Of a DNA stretch of 64,000 bases, positions 1-9,721 are shown one piece after another. Positions within the stretch are counted from its first letter, which is position 1; each line of letters begins with the position of its first letter. The DNA lies in contig JBANDB010000001.1 in the NCBI GenBank assembly GCA_037576215.1, forward strand, positions 2,852,001-2,916,000, written 5' to 3'. Below the pieces are notes generated by a model. That model was not told where the DNA came from, did not search any database, and saw only the letters and a list, made by a program, of their open reading frames with translations. This stretch comes from Armillaria gallica. Its lineage: Eukaryota; Basidiomycota; Agaricomycetes; Agaricales; Physalacriaceae. The translations under genes were made by a program, and so were the position numbers.

Positions 1-8
1 CTTGTCAC

Positions 9-1778
9 TGATGAGCCTCCAGGCTCTGTATGCTCAGAATTCACGGATTTAGCCATCCATCACCCAATACCTTCAAAACGACGCCATTATAATCCTCACA
101 CACTCCATAATACTGCCAACACTCGATAATACCACGGATTTTCACAGTATAAGCCACAAACATTCAGATCCAGTCCTAAAACTGTGACATCCACTCCTCA
201 CGCACTCCGCTATCCTTCCCAGAAAGCCTCGCATCACAATTACCATATCCCATCATGGCAAGGCACCTTTGATCGACAATCATCCTAAAATGGGGTTGCT
301 ATATCACTCAGAAGCACTAGTTGATGTGCCCATCAATCATTTAATGAAATGACGTGATTGACGCGAGTACCCTCCCAGCTACAATAATTACAGCTACGGC
401 AACTATAGACCACATTTACTAAGGCTGTTACAGTGCCAAGACTTCGAATTATCGTTGCCCCATGCATACACCTCAGCACGGTGACTGCAGCTCAATAATC
501 TGCAGCTACACAGCACCTTATGATCTGCTCCTCGCTCAATAAAACCACATGGTTCGCATCCATACACAGCAATGTCGAGGACTTGCTGTTACTTTAGAAC
601 CACAGATACCATATGTTTACTACAGCTATTACAAAAGCCAAGGACTTACAGCCTTACTAAGGCTCCAAAGAATATTCTATTTATAAAATCGTACTTGTAG
701 TATAAAAACTAGGTAGAAACCGCATTTTTAGAGCTAGTTCTTACCCAGTTGACGAGGCTACGGCATTACCAGTCAGCTACGGTTACTCCAAGTTATTCCC
801 CACTGCTTGCTTTACTCTTTAAACGTTGTTGGTTGCACCAATACACGAAATCTTGCATCAATAACTTGCTTTTGTCTTTGAATGCCACAACATTGCTTCA
901 CTTTCACCACATAGGATTGTTTCATCACTTTCACCTTCTACATCGCCATCGTTTTCATCACCCAGTTCAGTATTGCCTCCATGTAGGCCCAGTTCAGCTC
1001 CATAGGATCACCCTCATCCTTATCATTGTTCGGAGTTGCCATGCATCTATTGCCACAGCACCCCATTCAGCACCTCAGTTGCTATGATTTCTACCAGTTT
1101 CTTGCAGTCTCCATACGTTTATTGCTATTGTTTCGACTCACAACATTAGGTACACCCCAAGCCATGTTTACTAGGCTATTTCGATGTCTTCTAGTCCATT
1201 GCCATGATTTCTAGAGCATTGCAACGTTTTCTAGTGCGTTGCTACGATTCTAGGGCATTGCTACGATTTCCAGTCCTTCCACACGATTACTCGTCCTCCC
1301 CCATGATTACTAGAGCATCACAACATTTTCTAGTCCCTCCCTACGTTTTCCAGTCCCTCCCCATGATTTCTTGACCATTGCAACGATTTCTATCGCATTG
1401 CTACGTTTTCTAGCACCTCCCTACATTTTCCAGTCCATCCCCACGATTTCTAGACCCATTTTCGTGGTCTCTAGATCATTTTCGCAGTTTCTATTGCAGT
1501 TTCTTGGTATTCAAGTCATACCAGATTCCATCCCATCTCGTTTATCGAGATCCCTTCCCAGCTTACAGCCAACATCTATTAGTACTCCTTGACCAAGAGT
1601 ACTACTTCACTGACTGAAAAGTCGCAGTGTATCTTGCGTTATTGAGGAATTGACCGCACAGAGGTGCACCGAACCACTCGCACACACATTGCCTTGATTG
1701 CTGTGTTGCTACGTTAATTGCCTAAGCTCTCTCCAAGTTTTGGGTGTTGCCGTTGCCACGGAAGTCCAAGGCTCATCA
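9..1778 (+). mobile_element. Solo LTR (LTR1) of the compound-element family
   Basis: The left end reads TGATGAGCCTCCAGGCTC and the right end GGCTCATCA. The same ends occur, in opposite orientation, on the LTRs starting at 7419, 14993 and 30059. The 4 bp TCAC at 5-8 is repeated exactly at 1779-1782, as expected of a target duplication. There is no internal region on either side, so it is a solo LTR left by LTR-LTR recombination. Sense is the + strand: TATA-like TATAAAAACT lies at 701-710. At 1770 bp it is about 95 bp longer than its relatives and is clearly divergent from them. It interrupts the RNase H end of the older gypsy element that resumes at 1783. Confidence 0.85.
1183..1512. repeat. 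Degenerate tandem repeat of about 20 bp inside LTR1
   Basis: About 16 imperfect units in direct tandem follow the pattern TTTCTAGWSCATTGCHACGA, with variants in which CATTGC is replaced by CCTCCC. The array lies downstream of the LTR1 TATA box, in what should be the transcribed part of the LTR. I do not see an equally clear array in the other LTRs of this family. Confidence 0.6.
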
Positions 1779-1782
1779 TCAC

Positions 1783-3155
1783 AATAGGAGGTCAGCTTTT
1801 TTGTTGGCGGTTCCGGCTTTATGATGAAGGGTGAAATGGTATTCCACTAGTTTGGTGATCCACCGGGCCTGTCGTCAGTTTACCTTCTGAGGCTTTTGGA
1901 AGTACTGGAGGTTTTGGTGATCTGTCCAGATCTCAAAGTCTTGGTACACGCCCATGAGATAATGCCTCCATTCCTCTAGTGTGAGCATGATCGCAAGAAG
2001 TTCCTTGTCGTAGATCTCATAGTTACGTTCTGTAACTGAAAGCGACTTGGATAGGAATGAGACAGGTCTCCATTTGCCATCCTGCTCTTGGGAAAGGACC
2101 GCACCAATGGCTCCTTCGTTAGCATCTGCTTCTACTCTGAATTTCCCCTTGTTTGTCAGTATAGCGAGTACGACGTCCTTGGCTAACTGTTTCTTCAGCT
2201 GCTCGAAAGCCTCCTGCTGAGCCTTGCCCCATTTCCATGCATCGTTGCCCATTAATTGAGTCATAAGCTTTACAATTTTGCTGTAGTTCTTTATAAAGCA
2301 TCGGTAGAAATTAGTGAACCCCAGAAAAGACTGAAGTTCTTTCTTCTTGGTCAGCACTGGCTAGTCAAGGATGCATTTGATCTTGACTGGGTCCATTCGG
2401 ATACTGCCCTCGCTAACGATGACACCCAAATATTCCGTCTCCAGAACTTCAAACTTGCATTTTTCGGCTTTAAGGAACAGTTTATGCTTTTGCAGGGTGG
2501 CCAGCACTTCTCGGGTGATTCGGTGGTGTTCCTCCTTGGTGTGGGACATGATGAGAATATTGTCAAGGTAGATGGTGACCTTCCCAGACACGATGAGGTC
2601 TTTGAAAATGTCATTCATCATCCATTGGAAGGTGGCAGGTGAATTGGTAAGCCCAAAGAACATTATCGTCAGTTCGTACAGACCATGGTTGGTTCTGAAA
2701 GCTGCCTTCCACTCATCCCCCATCTTGATACAAACATTATTGTACCCCCATTGGACGTCCAACTTAGAGAAGTATTTGGCACCGCATAATTTGTCCATGA
2801 GTTCTGAGATCAAAGGAAGCGGGTATCAATTTTTAATCGTCATTTTGTTAAGCTTCCAATAATCCTGGACCAGTCTTAGCTTTTCATCCTTCTTTTTGAT
2901 GAAGAAGAATGGCAATGCCATGGGTGATTTGGAGGGTCGTATCCTTCTGCTGGACAGGTTTTCATCAAGGAATTTGTCCAGTTCCTCCTGCTCTTCTCTA
3001 TTAAGCAGATAGACCTTGCAGTTGAGATTGGCATTGGCATTTGGAATAAGTTCGATGGCATGGTCCCATGGTTTTGGTTCTGGGCATTCATCAAAGCTTT
3101 CCTTGTCGAATAAGTCTTTGAAGTCTCAGCACCATTTGGGAACCATTTCTTCAAA
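1783..3155 (-). pseudogene. G1 gypsy reverse transcriptase and RNase H, decayed
   Basis: Read on the minus strand this is the pol part of a Ty3/gypsy retrotransposon. Visible RT landmarks are the palm segment [12 protein letters not shown], the [12 protein letters not shown] motif and the catalytic box, which reads YLDN where the family has YLDD; the second catalytic aspartate is therefore lost. After the connection segment (QSFLGFTNFYRCFI) comes RNase H with the DANEGAIGAVLSQ segment and a LALL/AIML-type helix, then the HHKAGTANKKADLL tail. In-frame stops break it, including a TAG where relatives have tryptophan (ILD*PVLTKK). The integrase is not in the window, because solo LTR1 interrupts just after RNase H and the remainder would lie left of base 1. 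Dead as an enzyme, certain as a family. Confidence 0.9.
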
Positions 3156-3720
3156 CGTTTTGGCTTTCTTTTCTGTGTTTGCCTTGGCAGCCAGATCGTT
3201 GGCTACATGCTGCATTGCCCTAATATGAATGGCTTCCTCAAAGCTTATCGCAAGGATAGTGTTGCCCTCTTCAAGCTCCTCGTCCCACTTATCATACAGG
3301 TCCACATCCAGTAACAGAATTGGGATCTGGCAACATTGGCATCGGGCGAAGGTCATTCTCCTGGTCTGCCAATTGATTAACAGATTGTGTCTTACTAGCC
3401 AGTTGTGCCCGAGGAAGATGTCGCAATCCTTTAGATTGGTGATGGCCAGATCAATGCGCTCAGCATGATACCCGATTGTGATGTACAGCTCTGCGAAGGT
3501 GGTGATTTGTCCTGCACTATTTCTTGATCCGTCTGCATTGTAAACGGTGATGGGCGCTGCTGTCGTGTGGGTGGGAATGTGGTGCTTTTCAACAAAGGCT
3601 CAGTCAATGGCGCTACTAGTGCAACTGCTGTCAACCAAAGCCGAGGAGGCAATGCGAGTATGACTTCCTGGTATGTTAATTTGTACATTGGTTGTCAGGG
3701 CCTTATTGCTTCCGCTTAGT
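3156..3720 (-). pseudogene. G1 retroviral-type aspartic protease region
   Basis: This minus-strand stretch lies directly upstream of the RT and reads through to it with frame breaks. The protease core is recognisable from ALVDSSCTSSAI, where the catalytic DSG/DTG triad has become DSS, and from the second half DIFLGHNWLVRHN, the I-L-G-x-x-W-L signature of gypsy proteases. A Tyr-Asp-rich linker follows and leads to the RT. Loss of the catalytic glycine and the in-frame stops indicate a non-functional copy. Confidence 0.8.
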
Positions 3721-4020
3721 CAGCAAATGTAGCATCTGGGTTGTTGGAGCTCGTCCATCTGCTTCAGCGCATTGATGTGCATGGTCTTCCACAAGCCTTC
3801 GATCATCTTGTCAACTACTTCCTTGACTTGTGTCTTATGGATCCAGTTTTTTAGGATCGCCTTTGCTTCTGACTCAGTCCTCGCCTCCTTGATGCCTCGT
3901 AATGTCCATTCTGCTTCGAACAGTTTGAGCCATGTATGTGGGACCTTCTCAGTCTTCATGCCAGGGCCTGATGGCTCAGCTACCATTGACTGGGTCTCCT
4001 CAGAGATAAGCGGAGGGCGT
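3721..4020 (-). pseudogene. G1 Gag-Pol linker, part downstream of LTR7
   Basis: A minus-strand reading frame encodes a charged linker (segments PPLISEETQSMVAEPSG and AILKNWIHKTQVKEVVDKM) between Gag and protease. When the solo LTR at 4021-5884 and one copy of its GCGT duplication are removed, this frame joins the Gag frame that ends near 5889 without a shift, passing from NRR to PPLISEE. The upstream codons on the left side of the LTR are LTR sequence and are not part of G1. Confidence 0.7.
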
Positions 4021-5051
4021 TGACACGCTTGAAAAGCATTCACGCGTGTAAATTTGCGAATTGTACAAATGAGTACAGGCAATAATGCCCAGACACGAAG
4101 GCAATGATGAAAGCAACAGAGCGCAGTGTTTATAATGCCAGTAATGATATTACCAGAGTAAAGCTGGGTGGAGCGCATGGCTTAACCTGAGAATGGTACT
4201 AGAAAGGCCGTACTAGGTATGAAGTCCCAGTGCTTGACACTGAGTGCTCTGACAAGGCAAAGCATACGTGTGCTAAGAATAGCGCGGGACACGCTTGCGG
4301 GGTAATTAAGACTTCGCGTAGCAGTGATCTATGACGCGCAAGGCATGGCAGGCCCGGAGCTTAGAGTTCTAGACCTTGAGATGTCAGAACTCAAGTAAAT
4401 CCGAAGTTCTGGGCTTCAGCCAAAATGCGCGAGGCCTAGACAAGAAGCACATTGCCCTCACTACAATGGAATTCCCTGTGAGAATACTAGGAAGCGAAAT
4501 AAGAGTTGCGGGGTAGGCTATAACTCTGGGGATATGGCAACTGATGTCAACCCGCGTGTCATAGCCTTGGTAACCGATGCCGTGACACTCAGAGACAGGA
4601 CCTGGCCCCGGGCCAGACTCCTGAGTCAGCGCCAAGCTATGGCGTGATAATTGCAACATGCGCGGGATACAGGCGAAAGTACCCCGCAGCTTAAATAATA
4701 CTATATTTGGTGGTACAAATTTGTAGGATGTAAAATAGATAAATAGCGCAGTGTACTTGTAGTGTACAAGTTTCGGACCCCCGTTGTAGTCGCGCGCAAG
4801 CCTCCAGCTTGACGCCCTAGCAGCAGGATTAGTTTGTAACTTCGAGCGAGAGAATAAACCTAGAATTGATATCATACCGAGTGAATTGAGTTGCACGCGA
4901 GGCGTAGAAAGCTTAGCGGGGGACTTGCTTAGCAGGGGACTTGCCTAGCGGGGACTCGTGTATGGTTTGAGTGACTGGTTGACTGCGCTCTACCCTGAGA
5001 ATAAGAGATATTGTGTCATTGCGGACGCGCTCTTGAGTTTTGAGGGTTTCT

Positions 5052-5475
5052 TGTGACGCGGTGTTACAGGCGGCAGAGGTTCAAACCCTTTGGTCTGATT
5101 AGCACGCGCTTAGTTGGGTATACCATTCCGCAAGTGGCAGAGGTTCAAACCCTTTGGCTTGTCGGACGGCATTTCTTGTGTGCGAGATACTACAGGCGGC
5201 AGAGGTTCAAACCCTTTGGTCTGATTAGTGTTCGTACAGAGGCCTTCTTCTAACGCGCGGCGCTACAGGCGGCACAGGTTCAAACCCTGTGGTCTGATTA
5301 GTGCGCGCTTGAGGGTTCTCATTTCCGCAAGCGGCAGAGGTTCAAACCCTTTGGCTTGTCGGACGGGGTTTAGTTGGTTATTGTGTCTCTGGATCGGCAT
5401 AGGTTCAAACCCTGTGGGTCTACGATTGGTTTTGGAAGCTTGAGTGCGTAGGTTCAAATCCTGTGGCTTGAGTGG
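5052..5475 (+). repeat. 62-bp tandem array with seven TFIIIC B-box-like motifs
   Basis: The core GGTTCAAACCC, or GGTTCAAATCC in the last copy, begins at 5079, 5142, 5204, 5277, 5339, 5402 and 5451. Spacings are 63, 62, 73, 62, 63 and 49 bp. Each core is preceded by GCGGCAGA or a variant and followed by TTTGG or TGTGG. The core fits the eukaryotic B-box consensus GGTTCRANNCC. No tRNA body accompanies any copy. The array sits 200 bp upstream of the LTR7 TATA box. Confidence 0.8.
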
Positions 5476-5660
5476 ACGTTTTGTGAAGGGTTTCTGCTTA
5501 GAGCGCAAGCTTTGAGTCGTGTTTAGAGTGTGTTTAGGTTGTTGTGGTTACCTGTGTGTGACGCGCGCAACTTATTGAGGGTTTTGTGGGTGTGTGGCAA
5601 CGTATCGTGTATTGTAGTACACCTTGCCTTGAGGCCCGGCGACATTGGTCGCCCCTCTTG

Positions 5661-5668
5661 TTATAAAA
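5661..5668 (+). promoter_or_regulatory. TATA box of LTR7
   Basis: TTATAAAA sits about 220 bp before the right end of LTR7, a position typical for the core promoter of an LTR whose sense strand is +. It lies downstream of the B-box-like array. No other element of the promoter can be assigned by eye. Confidence 0.5.
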
Positions 5669-5888
5669 GCCTTTGGACTTAGAGAGATCTAGATACGTGA
5701 CGCGCGCTATTGCTATACGCGTGTATTGTATATTCTGAGAGTTTAGTTGTTTTGCTTCAATCTGCTTCTATCGCATAATATCCCCCCAAGAACTTGAGGG
5801 TTTGTGTGTGTAGTGTTGGGTGTGAGTGTGATCAGTGTCTTCGACACTGTTGCATTTCTAGCCTGCACGCACAGAGTCTCTTCAGCGT

Positions 5889-6498
5889 CGGTTAGTCTTC
5901 TGGCTCATTCAGAAGCTGGTATTATCCTTGTCGTCGGGAATCTCCTCGATCTGTACTGAATGCCCCCTTTCTACTGCCTGGGTGCTAGTGGCTCCCCCCT
6001 TTTCATCAGCTGCACGGTATCCCAATGGGTCATATCCCGAGGGGTCATGTCTTGATGACTCTTGCTGTTCCTTTGTGTGGCATGAGATGCGTTTCTCTGA
6101 GGAGTCACCTTGGGCAACAGGCTCGACTTGTACCAAATGAACGGTTTTACTAGCCCAGCCGGCTCCCTCTGAGCCCACAGGGTCTCTCGTTACTTTCGGT
6201 GCCTTTATATCTATAACTAAATCCTTGGTCTTCGTTGAAGCCTCTGCCTTGCCAGGAGATTTAGACTTTGACATCCTTGCGTTGCACTCCGTTACCAGGG
6301 GGGACGACACCGCAGTGCTAGTCCCTAAACTCTCAGCATGGCTGGAGCCTCGTGGAGGTACCTCATTGATGGGCGAGGCCGCTTTGTCAGGGCTCGAGTG
6401 AGGCTCTTGCCCTGCCCTACCTAGTCGTGCATCTGTCACTACAGCGTTCTCGCTAGGAGAGGGCCTCGACTAGTGCAACACTATTAAGGTAGGCGTCA
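5889..6498 (-). pseudogene. G1 Gag C-terminal acidic linker
   Basis: A 176-codon open minus-strand stretch is low in hydrophobic residues and rich in Ser, Glu, Asp and Lys (for example SSPDKAASPINEVPPRG and QIEEIPDDKDN). It ends in TGA and then continues in frame as MSQKTNRR up to the LTR7 insertion point. It lies between the zinc knuckle and the protease, where gypsy polyproteins have a poorly conserved spacer. No domain is recognised. Confidence 0.6.
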
Positions 6499-6812
6499 CT
6501 ATGGTGAGTGACTTTTCGTTTGCTGCTTTTGCTCGCAATGAGCTACTTGCCAAATGTTTAGCCAGTTGCACAGTCCTGGGGTCGGGGCCCCCACTGCCTG
6601 TTTCGATTCTTCCTTGGTTTCACTCTGGGTAATAAAGTCGCTAGCAGGTATATTTGAATGCACAGTAAAAACTACAGAAATACAATGAGTCTGACTAGCA
6701 GGCAATGAAGGCATACCAGGTGAAACTAAGTCCTTGGCCAAGTCAGTTGAATCATTTACTGCTTGGCCCTGTCTTTTACTTCCTCAATTTTTGAGTCCGT
6801 TTTCTTGTTTGT
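6499..6812 (-). pseudogene. G1 Gag linker, frameshifted
   Basis: This minus-strand continuation downstream of the zinc knuckle is reached by a frameshift near 6790. It carries the segments STDLAKDLVSPGMP and SETKEESKQAVGAPTPG, then stops. Composition matches the neighbouring linker. It is included because the frame continues the Gag reading on both sides; no independent function is claimed. Confidence 0.45.
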
Positions 6813-7414
6813 TGCTACATGGTCCCAGTAGTAATTGAGTTGTCGTAGCACCTCTTCCCTTGTCTTTGGGGCCTTGGGACAATCCCGTTTGAAGTGTCTG
6901 ATTTCACCACATCAGTAGCACTTCGCCTTGATGCACGTTCTGTTGATATCCATTGGTGCGCCTGTTTCTCCGTATGTTGTACCAGTTTCCGTCTTCTTTT
7001 CCAGGACACTGCTCTGCTGTTGATTCCCCTTTGTTGTCGGGGTGGTATTCATCTTTGCCTGTTGCTTCCATTCAGCTACTTTGGCTCCCCCTTGCTCTGC
7101 CTTTTGCATCCTCCAGTTATGATCGATCCAAAGTATTTGCCGTTTCCACTCCTGATAGTTCATCAGAACGTCCCCATCTGAGGCGTAAATGATGTCCTTG
7201 GTGGACAAGTGGCACGCCTTCTTGACTTGAGCCATCATCATCTGGTCGATACCAAGGATCCCTGCCTCAAAGGCTAGTGACTTGAATTGTTAGAAGAACA
7301 AGTCACCGTCAGGGAAGTTGCTCTGGCAGAGCCTTTCCCATTGTGCAAACTTGATCTCAGTGTTAGTGTCCTTTCAGAATCGCCATCAGACCTCTTCCAC
7401 AAACTGCTCATAGG
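6813..7414 (-). pseudogene. G1 Gag capsid C-half and CCHC zinc knuckle
   Basis: The capsid segment IKFAQWERLCQSNFPDGDLFF is followed by a helix-rich part and by a zinc knuckle C-x2-C-x4-H-x4-C. In the knuckle a TGA has replaced the residue after CY (CY*CGEIRHFKRDC). Several stops are of the TGG-to-TGA or CGA-to-TGA type. The capsid reading frame stops abruptly at the CCGG duplication where the compound element begins, and its N-terminal half is found in frame at 31739 and beyond, on the other side of that 24.3-kb insertion. Confidence 0.85.
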
Positions 7415-7418
7415 CCGG

Positions 7419-9094
7419 TGATGGGCCTAAGACTTCTGTGGCAATGGCAACACCAACTCGGAATGAGCTTGGTTAATTAACGTAGTGGCACGGCAATCAA
7501 GGCGATCGTGTGTGCAAGTGGTTTGGGGCACCTCTGTGCAGTAGAACAATTCCTCTATACACAAGAATACACTGCGACTTTAAGTCTGCGAAGTAGTACT
7601 GCTTGGTAGTCAAGTACTAGATGCTATGGCTTCAAGCTGGTAGGGATCTCTCGAAATGAGAGGGAACAAAAATGGGTATGACATGAATACCATGAATCCG
7701 TATGAGAAAACATGCTGCGAGACTAGAAAAACGTCGCTCAATGGTAATCAAAGCAGGGTGAATGATGGAGAATAGACTAAACGGTCAGCAATAGACTATG
7801 AGTGAGCGAGGTGATGAGAAAACAGCGTGGGGACTGCGAGTGGTGAAATAAATGTGGAACAAGGTGCTGAGGGTGGACTAGCAAGGGAAAATGTGGAACT
7901 ACGAAAACTGGTGGTGATACTGGTCCTATACGATGCGAGGGTGCTGAGTCGATGTCGAAACTGGTCTGGTACTGAAACGATTCTATCCTATGTCAAAACT
8001 AACCTTCAAGTCCACTTGAGGGACTGATACAATACAAAAACTTGCTGAACTGATCCTAAGTCTGCTCTGAGACTACCCAAGTGGGTGACAATAACGATGG
8101 CGAAAGTGAAACTGTAAAAACTCCAATGGTGTGAAAGTGAAACAATGACGGCCTATAAAAGATAATGTGGGCAAGGTATGGCATGGCAATCATGTATTGG
8201 CACAGTATGAGTGTGCACCAATAGTGTTAAGAGTGAAGAGCACGTAACAAAGGACTCTTCACAGTTAAAACCCATGGAATAACTCTGATGAGCTCAAGAG
8301 TCGACGTGCTATCAAGAATATGCTGGTGCAAATGGTATATTGCCATAGAACGGTGAATAAACATTGTTTACTGGCGATAGACTAGAGCATGATGATAATT
8401 GACATAGTCTGGGGTCAACTAGAGATGAACTGCCTTGTAACTACATTTTCTAGCTAGTTTTTATACTACAAGTACGAATTTATAAATAGAGTAGATATGC
8501 GAGACTTAGTAAGGCTATAAAGCCTTGGCTTTGTAAAAATCGTAGGTAACATATGATATTTCATCTTCTAAAGTAACAGCAACTTGTTGACATTGCCACA
8601 TATGGATGCGAACTGTATGGTTTTTGTTGAGCGATGCATGGATCGTTAGGTGCTGTTTAGCTGTGGATTACTGAGCAATAGTCGTCGTGCTGAGGAGTAC
8701 GCATGGGGCAACATTTTCTGGAGGCCTTGGCAAAGTAACAGCCTTAGTAAACACAGTCTGTAGTTGCCATAGCTGGGAGGGTACTTGCGCCAATCATGTC
8801 ATTTTCATTAAGTGATCAATGAGCGCGTCAACTAGGTGCTTCTGAGTGATGCGTCAATTCCGTATTGGAATGATTGTCGATCAAAGGTGCCTTGCCATGA
8901 TGAAGTACGGCAATTATGCTGCATGGCAAGATGGGATGGATAACAAAGCGCGTAAGGAGTGGTTGCTGTAGGATGAAAGTGGTATCAGTGGGTGTGCAAT
9001 CATTGGTTTGCTGAAAGTCCGTTGAAGGGACAGTAGCGTTAATTAGCAGGCAAAATCCATGAATTCTGAGCGTACAGAGCCTGGAGGCTCATCA
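7419..9094 (-). mobile_element. LTR2, left terminal LTR of the compound element
   Basis: It starts TGATGGGCCTAAGACT and ends GGAGGCTCATCA. The ends form an extended inverted match TGATGRGCCT/AGGCTCATCA that is longer than the usual TG...CA. Element sense is the minus strand: a minus-strand TATA-like TATAAAAACTAG lies near 8454-8465 and a polypurine tract adjoins the right side, so this is the 3' LTR of the outer unit. It is almost identical to the LTR at 30059-31734. There is no coding region; the short open frames in it are not supported. Confidence 0.9.
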
Positions 9095-9110
9095 TCCCCC
9101 CTAAACTTTT
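9095..9110 (-). promoter_or_regulatory. Polypurine tract next to LTR2
   Basis: On the minus strand the sequence AAAAGTTTAGGGGGGA abuts the LTR start TGATGAGCC with no spacer. This is the position and composition of the plus-strand primer of an LTR retrotransposon, and it fixes the direction of the element as minus. Confidence 0.75.
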
Positions 9111-9721
9111 ATTATGCTACTCGGGAACATAAGACCGATGTATGAGTAACTGTGTTCTCATGAGAAGCCAGGGTTTTGGGTCCTGTTGCCAGGAGATGAC
9201 GTGGTGGCTGTATGATCTATCTGATATTGGTGATCGAATTGCTTTAGATGCATTGGTGATCTAAAGATAGATGCTGTTAATTGCTGTTCACAGGCACGGA
9301 AGTCTTCGTATGTCTTCTCATTTCGCAACAGAATCTTCTGTGACATGTGGAGGAGTGGAGAACTTTCTTTTGCCACATGACAAGTTGGACTTAGAGAAAT
9401 TTTCCATTCATCTCTCTTGCTTTCTTTCTCTCACTTTGCCCTCTCGTTCCCCTTTGCCTGCATCTTTGTCCCCCCTTTCTTTTACTCTTAGTTTTCCTTC
9501 TCCAAGACATTCTTCCTCCTCTACCTTTTGGAGGTGAGTCGTCTTCTTGTGGACACCATCTGTTACACAGACGGATCCTTCCATTTTGATGCATACTGAT
9601 GATATCCTTCAGTTTTACTGATAGCTTTTCAGTGTTGTGTCCCTTTCTCCTTCGCGTGCTTCATCGGTGTTCAATGCTGGTGAGGTTGTCTGCTGAACGA
9701 CTTACTCGCCGCCTATGCGAG
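9111..9721 (+). promoter_or_regulatory. Upstream region of aORF1-A
   Basis: There is no convincing gene here. The first 300 bp match the equivalent region at 16682-16990 closely, with differences mostly C/T and G/A. It contains TTGGACTTAGAGAAATTT (9385), a motif that recurs upstream of aORF2. It then runs into a pyrimidine-rich stretch (9410-9520, TTCTCTC and CCTTTC runs) typical of basidiomycete core promoters before the aORF1 start. From the pyrimidine stretch onward the two cassettes diverge. Confidence 0.45.

Larger units (their letters stand above)
4021..5884 (+). mobile_element. Solo LTR (LTR7) of an unrelated family
   Basis: The 1864-bp segment starts TGACACGC and ends TCTCTTCA, and is bordered by an exact 4-bp duplication GCGT (4017-4020 and 5885-5888). 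Excising it restores the G1 reading frame, which is independent evidence for the boundaries. It has no coding region. Its right third holds a tandem 62-bp array and a TATA box on the + strand, so the sense strand is probably +. The only terminal symmetry is the usual TG...CA. The G+C-rich sequence and the CpG-rich motifs (ACGCGCGC) differ from its surroundings, which suggests that it is younger than G1. Confidence 0.75.

Noticed and set aside
749..1592. Open frames on the + strand inside LTR1
   Set aside because: They lie in LTR sequence with a degenerate tandem repeat, have repeat-driven composition (His/Ser-rich) and no equivalent in the other LTRs.
5052..5475. tRNA genes in the B-box array
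   Set aside because: Only the B-box is repeated; no A-box at the right distance, no acceptor stem and no cloverleaf could be drawn.
7827..8027. Open frame in LTR2
   Set aside because: Not kept in LTR3 or LTR4 and without any domain.
9..9094. A single element bounded by LTR1 and LTR2
   Set aside because: The two LTRs point in opposite directions and each has its own target duplication (TCAC; CCGG paired with CCAG at 31735), so they are separate insertions into G1.
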